Assembly (NCBI GenBank): GCA_946529215.1
Contig: CAMMZC010000001.1
Span: forward strand, 62,001-126,000
Direction of reading: 5' to 3'
DNA: 64,000 nucleotides
DNA from: an uncultured Clostridia bacterium
Lineage (GTDB): Bacteria > Bacillota > Clostridia > TANB77 > CAG-508
A program made the translations under genes and the position numbers. The notes below the pieces were generated by a model that saw only the letters and a program-made list of their open reading frames with translations, was not told where the DNA came from and did no database searches. Shown piece by piece: positions 16,723-25,526 of this stretch (positions are counted from its first letter, which is position 1; each line of letters opens with the position of its first letter).

Positions 16723-17466
16723 CTACTTTAATAGTTTTTCAAAAGCATTTGCATTTAGAATTGTATTTGATATAAATTCACCTTTATAAAAATTAGCCCA
16801 ATTGTTAAAAATACAAGGTGCATTTTTAGCTTTTTCTAATGAGTCTATTTTTATAAAATTTAATTTTATGTTTTTTTCTTTTGCATAATCTGAAAGTTCT
16901 TTAACTTCATATTCCACATAAGGACATTCATTACTATAATAAATTGTAAAATCTTTATTGTCTATTTTCATATTTCTTGCTGTATCATTAAACCTAGGTG
17001 TTTTGCTATCTTCAAATTGCAATGCTAATAGTTCAAAATCTCCTATGCTATCTACTACTTTAAATCCAAAATGTTCAAAAAATTTCTTTTCTCCTAAAAA
17101 TGGTTTTTTCTTTTTTGCAACTAGAGTACAAATTCCACTTTTTCCTTTTTCTTTTGAATCTTTAATAGCATATTCTAGTAATTCTTTTCCTATTCCTTTT
17201 TCTTTAAAACTTCCTGCTACCCACAAGCAATAAATATACTCGTAATTTTCTCCACTTATAGGCACCCAAGCGGTTTCTAATGGCTCGTATTCTATAAATA
17301 TTTTTCCTCTTGCATCTAGTCTTCTAAATACATGTCCATCTTTTAGCTTATTTTTTATCCATTCTTTTTTTCTGTCTACTCCGTCTTGATGTTTTGGATC
17401 TCCGATTGCGCAACAAATATGTGCTTCATCAATATTATCCATTGTTAAATTAATATATTGGTTCAT
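16723..17466 (-). CDS. N-acetyltransferase with YoaP-like C-terminal domain
   Basis: A 247-residue protein starting at the ATG ending at 17466 behind AAAGGAG. Residues about 1-150 are a GNAT domain (YIYCLWVAGSFKEKGIGKEL holds the KGIG acetyl-CoA loop). The remainder matches the YoaP-like domain, with a cysteine-containing IYYSNECPYVEYEV and APCIFNNWANFYKGEFI that look thioredoxin-like in layout. Such two-domain proteins are common in Firmicutes but their substrate is unknown. It is monocistronic by position, with a hairpin upstream at 17513-17549. Confidence 0.82.
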   Translation of the reverse strand: MNQYINLTMDNIDEAHICCAIGDPKHQDGVDRKKEWIKNKLKDGHVFRRLDARGKIFIEYEPLETAWVPISGENYEYIYCLWVAGSFKEKGIGKELLEYAIKDSKEKGKSGICTLVAKKKKPFLGEKKFFEHFGFKVVDSIGDFELLALQFEDSKTPRFNDTARNMKIDNKDFTIYYSNECPYVEYEVKELSDYAKEKNIKLNFIKIDSLEKAKNAPCIFNNWANFYKGEFISNTILNANAFEKLLK

Positions 17467-17512
17467 TTCTTTCTCCTTTCTTGAACTTATTATATAATAC
17501 ATTATAAAAAAA

Positions 17513-17549
17513 TAAAAGACTATTCTAAAAAATTTTAGAATAATCTTTT
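17513..17549 (-). terminator. Terminator after the 253-residue gene
   Basis: AAAAGATTATTCTAAAA pairs with TTTTAGAATAGTCTTTT, followed on the minus strand by TATTTTTTTA. Confidence 0.65.
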
Positions 17550-17583
17550 AATTTGTATATTTGAAAGTATCTAATATTTTATA

Positions 17584-18345
17584 CTATTTTTCTCCTAAAT
17601 ATGGATCAGATTGCATTAATTGTTCAATATTTCTTAACATAGTAATTAGATTTCCATCTTTTACATTTCCTGTTTGTTGAGTTGTTGAATCTAAATAAAA
17701 CGTTTCTCTAAATCTGTCATTAAACTTTATTTTTATTTTATCCCTATCAAAAGCAAATATTATTCCCTCAGTTGGATAAAAATATTTTGACCTATATTGT
17801 AATTCTCCATCTTTTTCTCGACAACTAATATCTCTTCTTAAATATGGATCTGCTCGCTTTGATGTACCCATTGCAAATATATCTTGACTATCTCTACCAA
17901 TTTTAGAAACTTTTTTTCTAGGAACACAAAATACAACAGTTACATTACCACCTTTATGATTATATTCTAATAAGTCTTTCGCAGATATATTTCCTTTTGT
18001 CACGGTTGTTTCTGTCGAACAAGGATAGTATGTTTCATAAGCTTTTTTAATATGGCTACTTCTTCCGTTATTTTTCTTAACATATTCTTCAAGAGCAATC
18101 AAATCTTTTTCAGGTACATTTGAATCTTCTAAAATTTCTTCTCTTGAATCAAAAGTTACTCCTACTGGAAAACTTAGTCCATCTGTAAAAATCCCATTAA
18201 TATTGGGAGTATAAGTTGAATGTAACATCAAGTGATAATCATGTTCACTCAACCATTTATTTAAAAATCTAATTCTAGCTAACATTTTATCTCCAATGAT
18301 TCTATCTGCCTGTTCTTGCGTTAATTTTCCTTTTTCATATAACAT
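17584..18345 (-). CDS. Hypothetical protein, 253 aa
   Basis: Starts at the ATG ending at 18345 behind GGAGG; a TTG further upstream overlaps that site. The N-terminal third reads LMLHSTYTPNINGIFTDGLS, which is loosely like the H-x-T ... I-x-x-x-GL start of ADP-ribosyltransferase-type folds, and two strands follow later (VTVVFCVPRKKVS, GIIFAFDRDKIKI). I would not claim that activity. No membrane segment. It borders the accessory patch downstream of secA and may belong to it. Confidence 0.5.
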   Translation of the reverse strand: MLYEKGKLTQEQADRIIGDKMLARIRFLNKWLSEHDYHLMLHSTYTPNINGIFTDGLSFPVGVTFDSREEILEDSNVPEKDLIALEEYVKKNNGRSSHIKKAYETYYPCSTETTVTKGNISAKDLLEYNHKGGNVTVVFCVPRKKVSKIGRDSQDIFAMGTSKRADPYLRRDISCREKDGELQYRSKYFYPTEGIIFAFDRDKIKIKFNDRFRETFYLDSTTQQTGNVKDGNLITMLRNIEQLMQSDPYLGEK

Positions 18346-18398
18346 TATATTATCCTCCAATAATTCTATTATTGTTTTTTATTATATCATATTAATGA

Positions 18399-18551
18399 TT
18401 AATTGCAAACTTCAAAATATATTTTACCCATACCACAGTGGCAGTGGTTCATATTTTCTAAGAAAGTCCTTAATTTAAGGGCTTTACGCATTTTTCCATG
18501 ACAATTCTTGTACTCTTTATCACTGCCACATGGCTTTTCGATTTGCCTCAT
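18399..18551 (-). CDS. 50-residue protein with two SEC-C zinc motifs, derived from secA 3' end
   Basis: An open frame from the ATG ending at 18551 to a TAA at 18399-18401, with GGAG four bases before the start. It encodes EKPCGSDKEYKNCHGK and, in the same frame, NHCHCGMGKIYFEVCN, two copies of the SEC-C zinc motif that ends SecA. At DNA level 18463-18533 is about 80% identical to the secA 3' end and its flank (21722-21793), so this is a duplicated piece of secA, either expressed as a small protein or a remnant. The second motif is more degenerate. Confidence 0.5.
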   Translation of the reverse strand: MRQIEKPCGSDKEYKNCHGKMRKALKLRTFLENMNHCHCGMGKIYFEVCN

Positions 18552-18640
18552 TTAGCTCCATTTGACTGCATTTTATCCCACTTTTTTCGGTATTTTTGCA
18601 CTTAGCTACACTCTGCTCCGCTCGGCTTTGGTGGTTATTT

Positions 18641-18661
18641 GTATCTAAATTTGTATCTAAA
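18641..18661. repeat. Paired GTATCTAAA motif, copy 1
   Basis: GTATCTAAA twice with a 12-base period, ten bases past the stop of the flavodoxin-like gene. On the minus strand this encodes LDTNLDT in an open stretch that continues towards the SEC-C copy. Related pairs occur at 19370, 19600 and 21684. Confidence 0.6.
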
Positions 18662-18670
18662 TTTTGACTT

Positions 18671-19234
18671 TCACTCTTTTAGTGCCTCAATAATTTTATC
18701 TTTTTGCTCTTCAAAATTAAATTTTGTTACAGGTATTCTTCCAATCATATCTGTTCTTAAAAAGTAATTTAATGTATCAAAAGATTTTAATGTTTCTTCT
18801 GTTCCACTGCCACTACCCCCAGCACATGCGATACATATCATTTTCTTACCTTTTATTTTAGAATTATCATTAAATGCATCACATCTTTTTAATCTATCAA
18901 AGAATGTTTTTGCAGATTCACTCATTTCATGAAAGTAAACAGGTGTAACAAATATATATCTATCAAAATCATCCATATGTTTATATATATCATTAAAATC
19001 ATCTTTTTGGATGCATATGTGTTCATCTCCACAAATACCCCATCCTCTTTTTCCACATGCATTGCATTTTTTAATATTTTTCTTATTCATACAGATATGT
19101 TCTACTTCACATCCTCGTTCTTTTAACTTTTTTTCACAAACTTCAACACAAGAAAAAGTAAGCCCAATTTTATTTGGTATAAAACTATCTTCATTAACTA
19201 AATTATTACTAAAACTTAAAATTAAAGTCTTCAT
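18671..19234 (-). CDS. Flavodoxin-like NAD(P)H-dependent FMN reductase
   Basis: A 187-residue protein of the NADPH-dependent FMN reductase/flavodoxin-fold family. The cysteine-rich segment after the first strands (KKCNACGKRGWGIC) resembles iron-sulfur flavoproteins, then DRYIFVTPVYFHEMSESAKTFFDRL and the glycine-rich CAGGSGSGTE form the FMN site. It would reduce quinones, flavins or aromatics in the cytoplasm. No good ribosome site precedes the ATG. It is bracketed on both sides by secA-derived SEC-C copies and paired GTATCTAAA motifs, which suggests it is cargo of a mobile or duplicated segment. Confidence 0.8.
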   Translation of the reverse strand: MKTLILSFSNNLVNEDSFIPNKIGLTFSCVEVCEKKLKERGCEVEHICMNKKNIKKCNACGKRGWGICGDEHICIQKDDFNDIYKHMDDFDRYIFVTPVYFHEMSESAKTFFDRLKRCDAFNDNSKIKGKKMICIACAGGSGSGTEETLKSFDTLNYFLRTDMIGRIPVTKFNFEEQKDKIIEALKE

Positions 19235-19280
19235 AAAATCAACTAACCATTATAAATTTTTCATTTATATTATATAACAA

Positions 19281-19309
19281 AAGGAGCAATTTTTAAATAT
19301 TTGCTCCTT
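19281..19309 (-). terminator. Hairpin upstream of the flavodoxin-like gene
   Basis: AAGGAGCAA pairs with TTGCTCCTT, followed on the minus strand by TTGTTATAT. Probable terminator of whatever reads through the SEC-C copy. Confidence 0.5.
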
Positions 19310-19369
19310 AAAATTATTCAAAATATGAGTTTTTCTTTATTTATCAATACTCTACATATTTTGCTACTT

Positions 19370-19389
19370 GTATCTAATTTGTATCTAAA
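19370..19389. repeat. Paired GTATCTAAA motif, copy 2
   Basis: GTATCTAA and GTATCTAAA with an 11-base period, 53 bases on the low-coordinate side of the SEC-C copy at 19442-19522. One base shorter than the other copies, so its LDTN reading is broken. Confidence 0.5.
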
Positions 19390-19441
19390 TGCAGAATTGT
19401 GCATATTTTGAGTTTTTTTAAAATCTTGCAAGCCATTGATA

Positions 19442-19522
19442 TTATTGTTTTTTTCCGTGACAGTTCTTATATTTCTTACCACTTCCACATGGCTTTAAAT
19501 CCTCGTGCTTTTGCATAGTCAT
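19442..19522 (-). CDS. 26-residue SEC-C peptide, duplicate of the secA 3' end
   Basis: A short frame from the ATG ending at 19522 to TAA at 19442-19444. It encodes [17 protein letters not shown], a complete single SEC-C zinc motif identical in its core to the end of SecA. The DNA from 19452 to 19493 is about 85% identical to 21755-21793. The ribosome site is weak (GGAAG), so it may be an attachment-site-like duplicate rather than a working gene. Confidence 0.45.
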   Translation of the reverse strand: MTMQKHEDLKPCGSGKKYKNCHGKKQ

Positions 19523-19599
19523 TTCTTCCGAATTTGGTCATTTTTCGCCTTTTTTATTCTAAGTTTTTCTTCAACTTTCTTGCTCATCCGGCTCTCAGG

Positions 19600-19620
19600 G
19601 TATCTAAAAAGGTATCTAAA
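19600..19620. repeat. Paired GTATCTAAA motif, copy 3
   Basis: GTATCTAAAAAG then GTATCTAAA, 12-base period, abutting the stop codon of the DUF4429/SHOCT gene. The minus strand reads LDTFLDT followed by a stop. Confidence 0.6.
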
Positions 19621-19621
19621 A

Positions 19622-20110
19622 TTACTGTAATAACTTTGATTTTTCGTTCTCAAATTCTTCTTGTGTTATAACGTTATCATCTAATAATTTTTTTAATTTT
19701 ACCAATTTGTCATATTTGTCTTCTTCTTTTACAATAGTTGTTTCTTTATTACTATTTAAATTATATTGTTCGATAGTACGTTTTATTTCTTCAGCTGCAT
19801 CATTTGTTTTCTTATTATTAAAAGTTGAAGCAAAGTATACAATATTTTCATTTTTGCTATCTCCAAATATGACACCACTTTTTCCTTCTTTTGTACCTGC
19901 CATAACAAATTGAATATATCCTCTTGCCATTCTAGCTTTTTTAATTTGAATTGCAGATATTTGATTAAACAAAATAGTTTTTTCTCCAGAAAATCCATGT
20001 GAGAATTTTGAAATAAGACCTGGTCTAGATATTGTAAGAGTTCCTTCTCCTAATCTAATTATTGTTTTTCCTCCCATTGTTGGATCATTAAATACATATT
20101 CTTTATTCAT
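19622..20110 (-). CDS. DUF4429-like PH-fold protein with C-terminal SHOCT domain
   Basis: A 162-residue protein. Residues about 1-115 look like the PH-like DUF4429 fold (FSGEKTILFNQISAIQIKKA, RGYIQFVMAG), and the last 32 residues are a SHOCT helix pair (YDKLVKLKKLLDDNVITQEE). SHOCT domains are short oligomerisation modules common on phage and stress proteins. AGAGATG precedes the start. It is the last of three same-direction genes between secA and a SEC-C copy, with its stop directly at a GTATCTAAA pair. Confidence 0.75.
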   Translation of the reverse strand: MNKEYVFNDPTMGGKTIIRLGEGTLTISRPGLISKFSHGFSGEKTILFNQISAIQIKKARMARGYIQFVMAGTKEGKSGVIFGDSKNENIVYFASTFNNKKTNDAAEEIKRTIEQYNLNSNKETTIVKEEDKYDKLVKLKKLLDDNVITQEEFENEKSKLLQ

Positions 20111-20144
20111 AACATCTCTTCCTTTTATTTTTTTCTTTATAATA

Positions 20145-20795
20145 TCATATATAATTTAATTTGTCTATATAGTCGGATATATCCAAACTTAAGATGCTAC
20201 TAATATATGGCTGTGTTTGCGCTTCAATGTTATCTTTAAAATAATTATTAAGTTTTTCTTGAATTTTTATAAATATCTCATTCAATGATATAACTATCTT
20301 AACAAACATATCTGTATCAATTATCCATTCTAATTTTTCATCATAGGCTTCTTTTTTCTTTATTTCCTCTTCATTTCCTTCAATAATATTCAAATTATAT
20401 TCATCGTTAATAAACCATAATTTCTTTTCTTTATTATTTCCAATATATTGTTTCCATTTTATGATATGAGGAGCATGTTCGAATTTATTGCGTACGTCAT
20501 TAATTGTAATAAGATGATCTTTATAGGCTTTAAATATTTTTTTATAATCAGGTTTTAGAAAATCAATACTCTTTTTTAACCTTAGTATTCCATCATTTTT
20601 TGATATATTTCTATGCTGAATCGGAAAAATTCTATTTAGATTCACCGCAAATTTAAAAAATAACAATTCTATTTTTTCATCATAACTCAAATCATAGTTA
20701 ATTAATTGTAATAAATCTTCATTTAATTCTTTTAAAATCAAAAAATATACACCTATATTATTTATCCATTTTCCATCTTCATATCTTACCATCAT
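20145..20795 (-). CDS. HEPN-like protein, putative RNase-type fold
   Basis: A 216-residue, mostly helical protein with no name I recognise. The segment INDVRNKFEHAPHI (near residue 105) has the Rx4H pattern (R-NKFE-H) and flanking helices typical of HEPN domains, which form RNase active sites in many toxin and defence systems. The C-terminal helices (DTDMFVKIVISLNEIFIKI) also fit. The start is one of two adjacent ATGs with only AGAG before them. The neighbours are a GIY-YIG-like protein 68 bases upstream and a SHOCT protein 34 bases downstream. Assignment is motif-level only. Confidence 0.5.
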   Translation of the reverse strand: MMVRYEDGKWINNIGVYFLILKELNEDLLQLINYDLSYDEKIELLFFKFAVNLNRIFPIQHRNISKNDGILRLKKSIDFLKPDYKKIFKAYKDHLITINDVRNKFEHAPHIIKWKQYIGNNKEKKLWFINDEYNLNIIEGNEEEIKKKEAYDEKLEWIIDTDMFVKIVISLNEIFIKIQEKLNNYFKDNIEAQTQPYISSILSLDISDYIDKLNYI

Positions 20796-20863
20796 CTCTA
20801 AAAATCAACCTCTTTAACCTCTATATCTATTACCATATTACATATCCTATCCTTTTTTATGCT

Positions 20864-21499
20864 CTATTTAATAATAGAATTATATATTTCTTTTATTTCT
20901 TCTGTATTAGTTTCAAACCATTCAGTACCTGGTGCTTTTTCTAACCATCTGTTTTTAATTTTTAATATGCTATGAAATGCATTCTCTAAATAAGAAGAAT
21001 TATCACAATGAAAAATCAATGCAACATGTGGCTTTTCAGGATAACATGTTCCACTTTGACTTATAATTCTTTGTAGTGGATCTCTATCTGTTCTCCCTAT
21101 TTTACATGGATATATTTTTTCGCCTTTTAAATTAGCTAGTTCCTTATATACATCATAATAATACAAGTAAACTGCATTTTTTCCATTTCCATACTCTTCA
21201 TCCGCATTAATTGTTTCAACATTTTTTTCAACTTCAAATACTGTAGTTTCTTTTTCTTTATAATTTAATTTCCAGATTCCATATCCACAGTTTGTAATTC
21301 CATTTTCTTGTAGCATTTTTGTAGCTTGTTTAAATGTTCCTATATATTCATTTTTTTCACATATTCCTCCATTATCAATATGATATTCAGTTATTACTTT
21401 TATAGCATCAGCTCTTTTAAACTGCTTACCATCAAATATTTGTATTAATAATTCTTTAAATACACCCGGTGTTAATTCTATATTACTATATTTATACAT
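20864..21499 (-). CDS. GIY-YIG-like (T5orf172-type) protein
   Basis: A 211-residue protein starting at the ATG ending at 21499 behind GGAGGA. Its N-terminal half looks like a winged helix (FKRADAIKVITEYHIDNGG). The C-terminal half has the T5orf172/GIY-YIG layout: VYLYYYDVY, then KIGRTDRDPLQRI (the KIG-T and R residues), then YLENAFHSIL and the final GTEWFE. GIY-YIG enzymes cut DNA, but members of this branch in mobile elements are often uncharacterised. First gene of the accessory trio directly downstream of secA. Confidence 0.7.
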   Translation of the reverse strand: MYKYSNIELTPGVFKELLIQIFDGKQFKRADAIKVITEYHIDNGGICEKNEYIGTFKQATKMLQENGITNCGYGIWKLNYKEKETTVFEVEKNVETINADEEYGNGKNAVYLYYYDVYKELANLKGEKIYPCKIGRTDRDPLQRIISQSGTCYPEKPHVALIFHCDNSSYLENAFHSILKIKNRWLEKAPGTEWFETNTEEIKEIYNSIIK

Positions 21500-21654
21500 C
21501 AATTTTTTCCTCCTTTTTTATTGTTAATATTATATCACAAATGTTAATTTTACGCCACTTATGTTTGTTCTTTTAGTGACCTATGTCACTTAGACATTAG
21601 TACACATCTTCTAAAATGCTTGCAATAGAAGGCTTTAAAGTTTCAAAAATGTTT

Positions 21655-21705
21655 CTAGATACCTTTTAGATACCCTCACGGAAGGTATTTAAAAAGGTAT
21701 CTAAA
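21655..21705. repeat. Paired GTATCTAAA-type motif, copy 4, as an inverted repeat
   Basis: Two GGTAT(T/C)TAAAAAGG-type units at 21684-21705 face an inverted pair (TAGATACC at 21657-21664 and 21668-21675) across CTCACGGA. The result can form a long hairpin 39 bases after the secA stop and may also help terminate secA. Confidence 0.55.
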
Positions 21706-21743
21706 AAATAATTACTATAAAAAAAGCCCTTGATTTAAGGGCT

Positions 21744-24503
21744 TTACACGTTTCTACCATGACAATTTTTATATTTCTTACCGCTTCCACATGGGCATGG
21801 GTCATTTCTTCCAACTTTAGGTTCTTCACGTCTTACAGTTCTGTCTACGTCTGGATTTTCTAATGTAGATTGTCCACCATCTACGCTTCTAATTGCTTGA
21901 AGAGCTGTGTTTGTTATTTTAGCTTGTTCTGCTCTTCTTAAGTCTTTTTGTTGTCTTAAATTCATCATTAATTTAACAACATCAACTTTAATAGCTTCAA
22001 TCATTTCATCAAACATATCTGTTCCGACAATTCTATATTGAACAACTGGGTCTTTTTGTCCATATCCTTGAAGTCCAATTCCGTTTTTTAGTTCATCCAT
22101 TGCGTCGATATGATCCATCCATTTTTGGTCAACAACTTTTAGCATAACAACTCTTTCAATTTCACGCATTTGCTCTGGTTCAATTTCTTTCTCTTTTTCT
22201 GCATATTTTTCGTGTGCTTTTGTCTTTAAAATTTCTGCTATAGTTGTTGGTGCTTCTACATTTTCTTTTATTTCGTCAAACATTGAAATTCCAAATATAT
22301 TTTGGATTTCTGTTGATAATGCTGCTGTATTTAGATGTAAGTTTCCTCTTTCATCCATTTCGTTGAATGTATCTACTGTTGAGTCTGCAACCCAATCTAT
22401 CATATTACTAATATTAGAGCTTAAATCCATTCCATCTAAAACTTGTCTTCTTTGTGAATAGATTTCTTCTCTTTGAACATTCATAACATCATCATATTTT
22501 AAGACATTTTTACGAATACTGAAGTTTCTTCCTTCTACTTTCTTTTGAGCATTTTCTACTGCTTTTGAGATAAATCCAACTTGTATTGGCATATTTTCAT
22601 CAACATTTAATGTATTATAAAGTGCTGTAACTCTATCTCCACCGAAGATTTTCATTAAGTTATCATCTAGTCCTATATAGAATTGTGAATCTCCTGGGTC
22701 TCCTTGACGTCCAGAACGTCCTCTTAACTGATTGTCGATTCTTCTAGATTCATGTCTTTCTGTACCAATTATTCTAAGTCCACCAGCTTCTATTACTTTT
22801 TGTTTTTCTGATTTTATTTCTTCATCAAATTTTTCTTTTAATGCTATAAATTTTTCTCTAGCTCTTAAGATGTCTTGATCATCTGTTTCGTAATATGTAT
22901 CTGCTTCTTCTACTAAATTTTCTGGAACTTTATCAGCTTTCATTTGCTCTTTTGCTAAGAATTCGCTGTTTCCTCCAAGCATAATATCTGTACCACGTCC
23001 TGCCATGTTTGTTGCTATTGTTACTGCTCCAAGTTTACCAGCTTGTGCAACAATTGCAGCTTCTTGCTCATGATATTTAGCATTTAATACTACGTGTTTA
23101 ATTCCAGCTTGTTTTAACATTCTGCTTAATTTTTCTGATTTTTCTACAGATACAGTACCTACTAGAACAGGTTGTCCTTTTTCATGTGCTTTTTTAATAT
23201 CCTCAATTACTGCTCTAAATTTTGCTTCTTCATTTTTGTAGATAATGTCATGTTCGTCATTTCTTATCATTGGCTTGTTTGTTGGAATTGCAACAACATC
23301 TAAGTTGTAAATTTCTTCGAACTCTGACTCTTCTGTCATAGCAGTACCTGTCATTCCTGATAATTTCTTGTACATTCTAAAGTAGTTTTGGAATGTGATT
23401 GTAGCTAAAGTTTTTGATTCATCTGCAATTTTAACTTTTTCTTTAGCCTCAATTGCTTGATGTAATCCGTCATTATATCTTCTTCCATACATAATACGTC
23501 CTGTGAATTCATCTACAATTAAAACTTCTCCATCTTTTACGATATAGTCAATATCTTTTTGCATTACTCCATGTGCCCTTAATGCTTGATGTACATGGTG
23601 TACAAGTGTTGAATTTTCTATATCGTTGAAGTTTTCAAGTCCAAAGAATTTTTCTGCTTTTTCTATACCTTTTTGTGTAAGTGATGCCGATTTTGCTTTT
23701 AAGTCTACAATATAGTCATATTTTTCATTATCTTCTTCTTGCTCTAAATCTTTTTCATCTTCTTCGATTATTACTTTTTTCTCTAAAGTTCTAACAAAGC
23801 TGTCTGCTTTTTTGTATAAATCTGATGATGCTGCAGCTTGTCCAGAAATAATAAGTGGTGTTCTTGCTTCGTCTATTAAAATAGAGTCAATTTCGTCTAC
23901 TATTGCATAATGTAATTCTCTTTGAACGAGTTGATTTTTATATATAACCATGTTGTCTCTTAAGTAATCGAATCCAAATTCGTTGTTTGTACCATATGTA
24001 ATATCACAATTATATGCTTCTTGTTTTTTCCTAGGATCTAATCCAGGAATTACAAGACCAACAGATAATCCTAAAAATTTATATAATTTACCCATCCACT
24101 CACTATCACGCTTAGCTAGGTAATCGTTTACTGTAACTACATGCACACCTTTTCCTTCAAGTGCATTTAAATATACTGGTAGTGTTGCAACTAATGTTTT
24201 TCCTTCTCCAGTTTTCATTTCGGCAATTCTACCTTGATGAAGTATAATACCACCAATTAACTGAACATCGAAATGTCTCATTCCTAAAACTCTTTTTGAT
24301 GCTTCTCTAACTACTGCAAATGCTTCTGGAAGTATATCGTCTAATGTTTTTCCCTCAGCTAATTGCTTTTTAAATTCTGCTGTTTTTCCTACTAACTCAC
24401 TGTCTTTTAGTTTTGCCATTGTTTCTTCTAATTCATTTATTTTTTTAACTATTGGCATTACTTTTTTAACTTCTCTTTCACTGTATGATTTGAATAATCC
24501 CAT
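21744..24503 (-). CDS. secA: Preprotein translocase ATPase SecA
   Basis: A 919-residue motor of the Sec pathway that drives secretory proteins through SecYEG. The start is the ATG ending at 24503: the AGAGG site lies 12 bases upstream, and the ATG touching that site is rejected. Walker A is [14 protein letters not shown], the DEAD-box equivalent [14 protein letters not shown], helicase motif [13 protein letters not shown], and the tail ends with the SEC-C zinc motif [19 protein letters not shown]. There is a Glu/Asp-rich insert near residue 245. The 3' end has extra DNA copies at 18.4-18.5 and 19.4-19.5 kb. Confidence 0.98.
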   Translation of the reverse strand: MGLFKSYSEREVKKVMPIVKKINELEETMAKLKDSELVGKTAEFKKQLAEGKTLDDILPEAFAVVREASKRVLGMRHFDVQLIGGIILHQGRIAEMKTGEGKTLVATLPVYLNALEGKGVHVVTVNDYLAKRDSEWMGKLYKFLGLSVGLVIPGLDPRKKQEAYNCDITYGTNNEFGFDYLRDNMVIYKNQLVQRELHYAIVDEIDSILIDEARTPLIISGQAAASSDLYKKADSFVRTLEKKVIIEEDEKDLEQEEDNEKYDYIVDLKAKSASLTQKGIEKAEKFFGLENFNDIENSTLVHHVHQALRAHGVMQKDIDYIVKDGEVLIVDEFTGRIMYGRRYNDGLHQAIEAKEKVKIADESKTLATITFQNYFRMYKKLSGMTGTAMTEESEFEEIYNLDVVAIPTNKPMIRNDEHDIIYKNEEAKFRAVIEDIKKAHEKGQPVLVGTVSVEKSEKLSRMLKQAGIKHVVLNAKYHEQEAAIVAQAGKLGAVTIATNMAGRGTDIMLGGNSEFLAKEQMKADKVPENLVEEADTYYETDDQDILRAREKFIALKEKFDEEIKSEKQKVIEAGGLRIIGTERHESRRIDNQLRGRSGRQGDPGDSQFYIGLDDNLMKIFGGDRVTALYNTLNVDENMPIQVGFISKAVENAQKKVEGRNFSIRKNVLKYDDVMNVQREEIYSQRRQVLDGMDLSSNISNMIDWVADSTVDTFNEMDERGNLHLNTAALSTEIQNIFGISMFDEIKENVEAPTTIAEILKTKAHEKYAEKEKEIEPEQMREIERVVMLKVVDQKWMDHIDAMDELKNGIGLQGYGQKDPVVQYRIVGTDMFDEMIEAIKVDVVKLMMNLRQQKDLRRAEQAKITNTALQAIRSVDGGQSTLENPDVDRTVRREEPKVGRNDPCPCGSGKKYKNCHGRNV

Positions 24504-24515
24504 CTTTTCTATCAT

Positions 24516-25019
24516 CCTCTCAATGTTATTTTTTTACACTATATACTATAACACTAAATTTGAGATTTAGCAAGTACTTTTTTATTTATTTTTAAATTGT
24601 TTGTTATAATTCGTAGCAAAATTAATTGTATGTCCACGCAAGAAATTAATATATAAATTATTCTATAATTTGTAAAATAACACTATTTTATTATGAGCTC
24701 GTATAAGAAAATATAAATTTTTAAAAAAATTTGTAAAGCATTTTTAAATCCAAACAAAATGTCTGATATATACTATAATAATGCCTCTAATAATTTCGAA
24801 ATTTTGAAATAAGCTTTTTTTATTTAATTACCTTTTTCTTTTGATTAAAAATGTCATCAAAATGCATTGTAGTCAGTCCTCAGCTTGCTATCAAAAAAGG
24901 GGGTGCGTAGAAATTTATTATAAAAATAAATATATTTTATGCCAAATCACCCCATACCTTTTGTCACATTCGAGTAAAAATTAGAAGGTTACTTTTTTCC
25001 TCCGTCCCAAAAAAGAACC
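24516..25019. other. 500-base gap between secA and the BofC-like gene
   Basis: No open frame of note. It contains the secA promoter (24545-24573) and a terminator-like hairpin at 24985-25021. The middle (24700-24980) is mostly AT-rich with one GC-richer stretch near 24860-24910, which I cannot identify. Confidence 0.5.
24545..24573 (-). promoter_or_regulatory. Promoter of secA
   Basis: Minus strand TTGCTA (24568-24573), a 17-base spacer, and TATAGT (24545-24550), about 40 bases before the secA start. Confidence 0.55.
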
Positions 25020-25021
25020 TT
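24985..25021 (-). terminator. Hairpin at the end of the BofC-like gene
   Basis: AAGGTTCTTTTTT pairs with AAAAAAGTAACCTT with one bulge. It begins at the stop codon and is followed by CTAATTTTT on the minus strand. Confidence 0.55.
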
Positions 25022-25505
25022 ACTCAAAATCTTCAAGCATTTTATTTAAAGCCTCAATTCCCACGACTTCAATTCCAACTTGCAAATCATCAACATCCTC
25101 GCTAGATAAATACTCTGTTGAAATGCCTGTTTTTTTATATAAAAATTCATCATTATTTTCATCTAAATAATATACTTCTATATATCCATACACATCTTTT
25201 AACAAATAATGTGTATCTTTTTCTGAAAAATTGTTGCTTGCTTCTTCAACTCTTCCACTCATATATTTATTATAGTCATCCCATTCATCTAAACATTCGT
25301 CTGTTACCGCTTCTTCGTTTGCATTTATATTTGAGCTTTCGTTTGAATTTTCATTTAAAGATTCTGCTGATATTTCTACCATATTTTTCGTGTTTTCATT
25401 CAAATTTATTTTTTCCTCATTTTTGCTTACTATTTTAAATGCTATAAATCCTGAAATTATAGCAAAAATAACAATCATTGCACCTATTAAAAATTTTCTA
25501 TTCAT
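25020..25505 (-). CDS. Membrane-anchored protein with BofC-like C-terminal domain
   Basis: A 161-residue protein with an N-terminal membrane helix (FLIGAMIVIFAIISGFIAF), an Asn/Ser/Glu-rich linker, and a C-terminal segment of about 65 residues (YLLKDVYGYIEVYYLDENN ... GIEVVGIEALNKMLEDFE) that matches the pattern of the BofC C-terminal domain. In Bacillus, BofC acts in the intermembrane space of the forespore as an inhibitor of SpoIVB, and a spoIVB gene is present at 43.8-45.0 kb. In clostridia such proteins are widespread with unproven roles. The start follows GGTGAT. Confidence 0.65.
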   Translation of the reverse strand: MNRKFLIGAMIVIFAIISGFIAFKIVSKNEEKINLNENTKNMVEISAESLNENSNESSNINANEEAVTDECLDEWDDYNKYMSGRVEEASNNFSEKDTHYLLKDVYGYIEVYYLDENNDEFLYKKTGISTEYLSSEDVDDLQVGIEVVGIEALNKMLEDFE

Positions 25506-25526
25506 AATAAATCACCAATATTATTG

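Noticed and set aside
11142..24515. Upstream ATG starts for the genes now started at 12515, 13770, 16003 and 24503
   Set aside because: Each earlier ATG abuts or overlaps an AGGA(A)TGAT-like ribosome site, so the next ATG 12 bases on is the better start.
24700..24980. Possible riboswitch or structured RNA upstream of secA
   Set aside because: No terminator or recognised aptamer core was visible; only short AT-rich hairpins.
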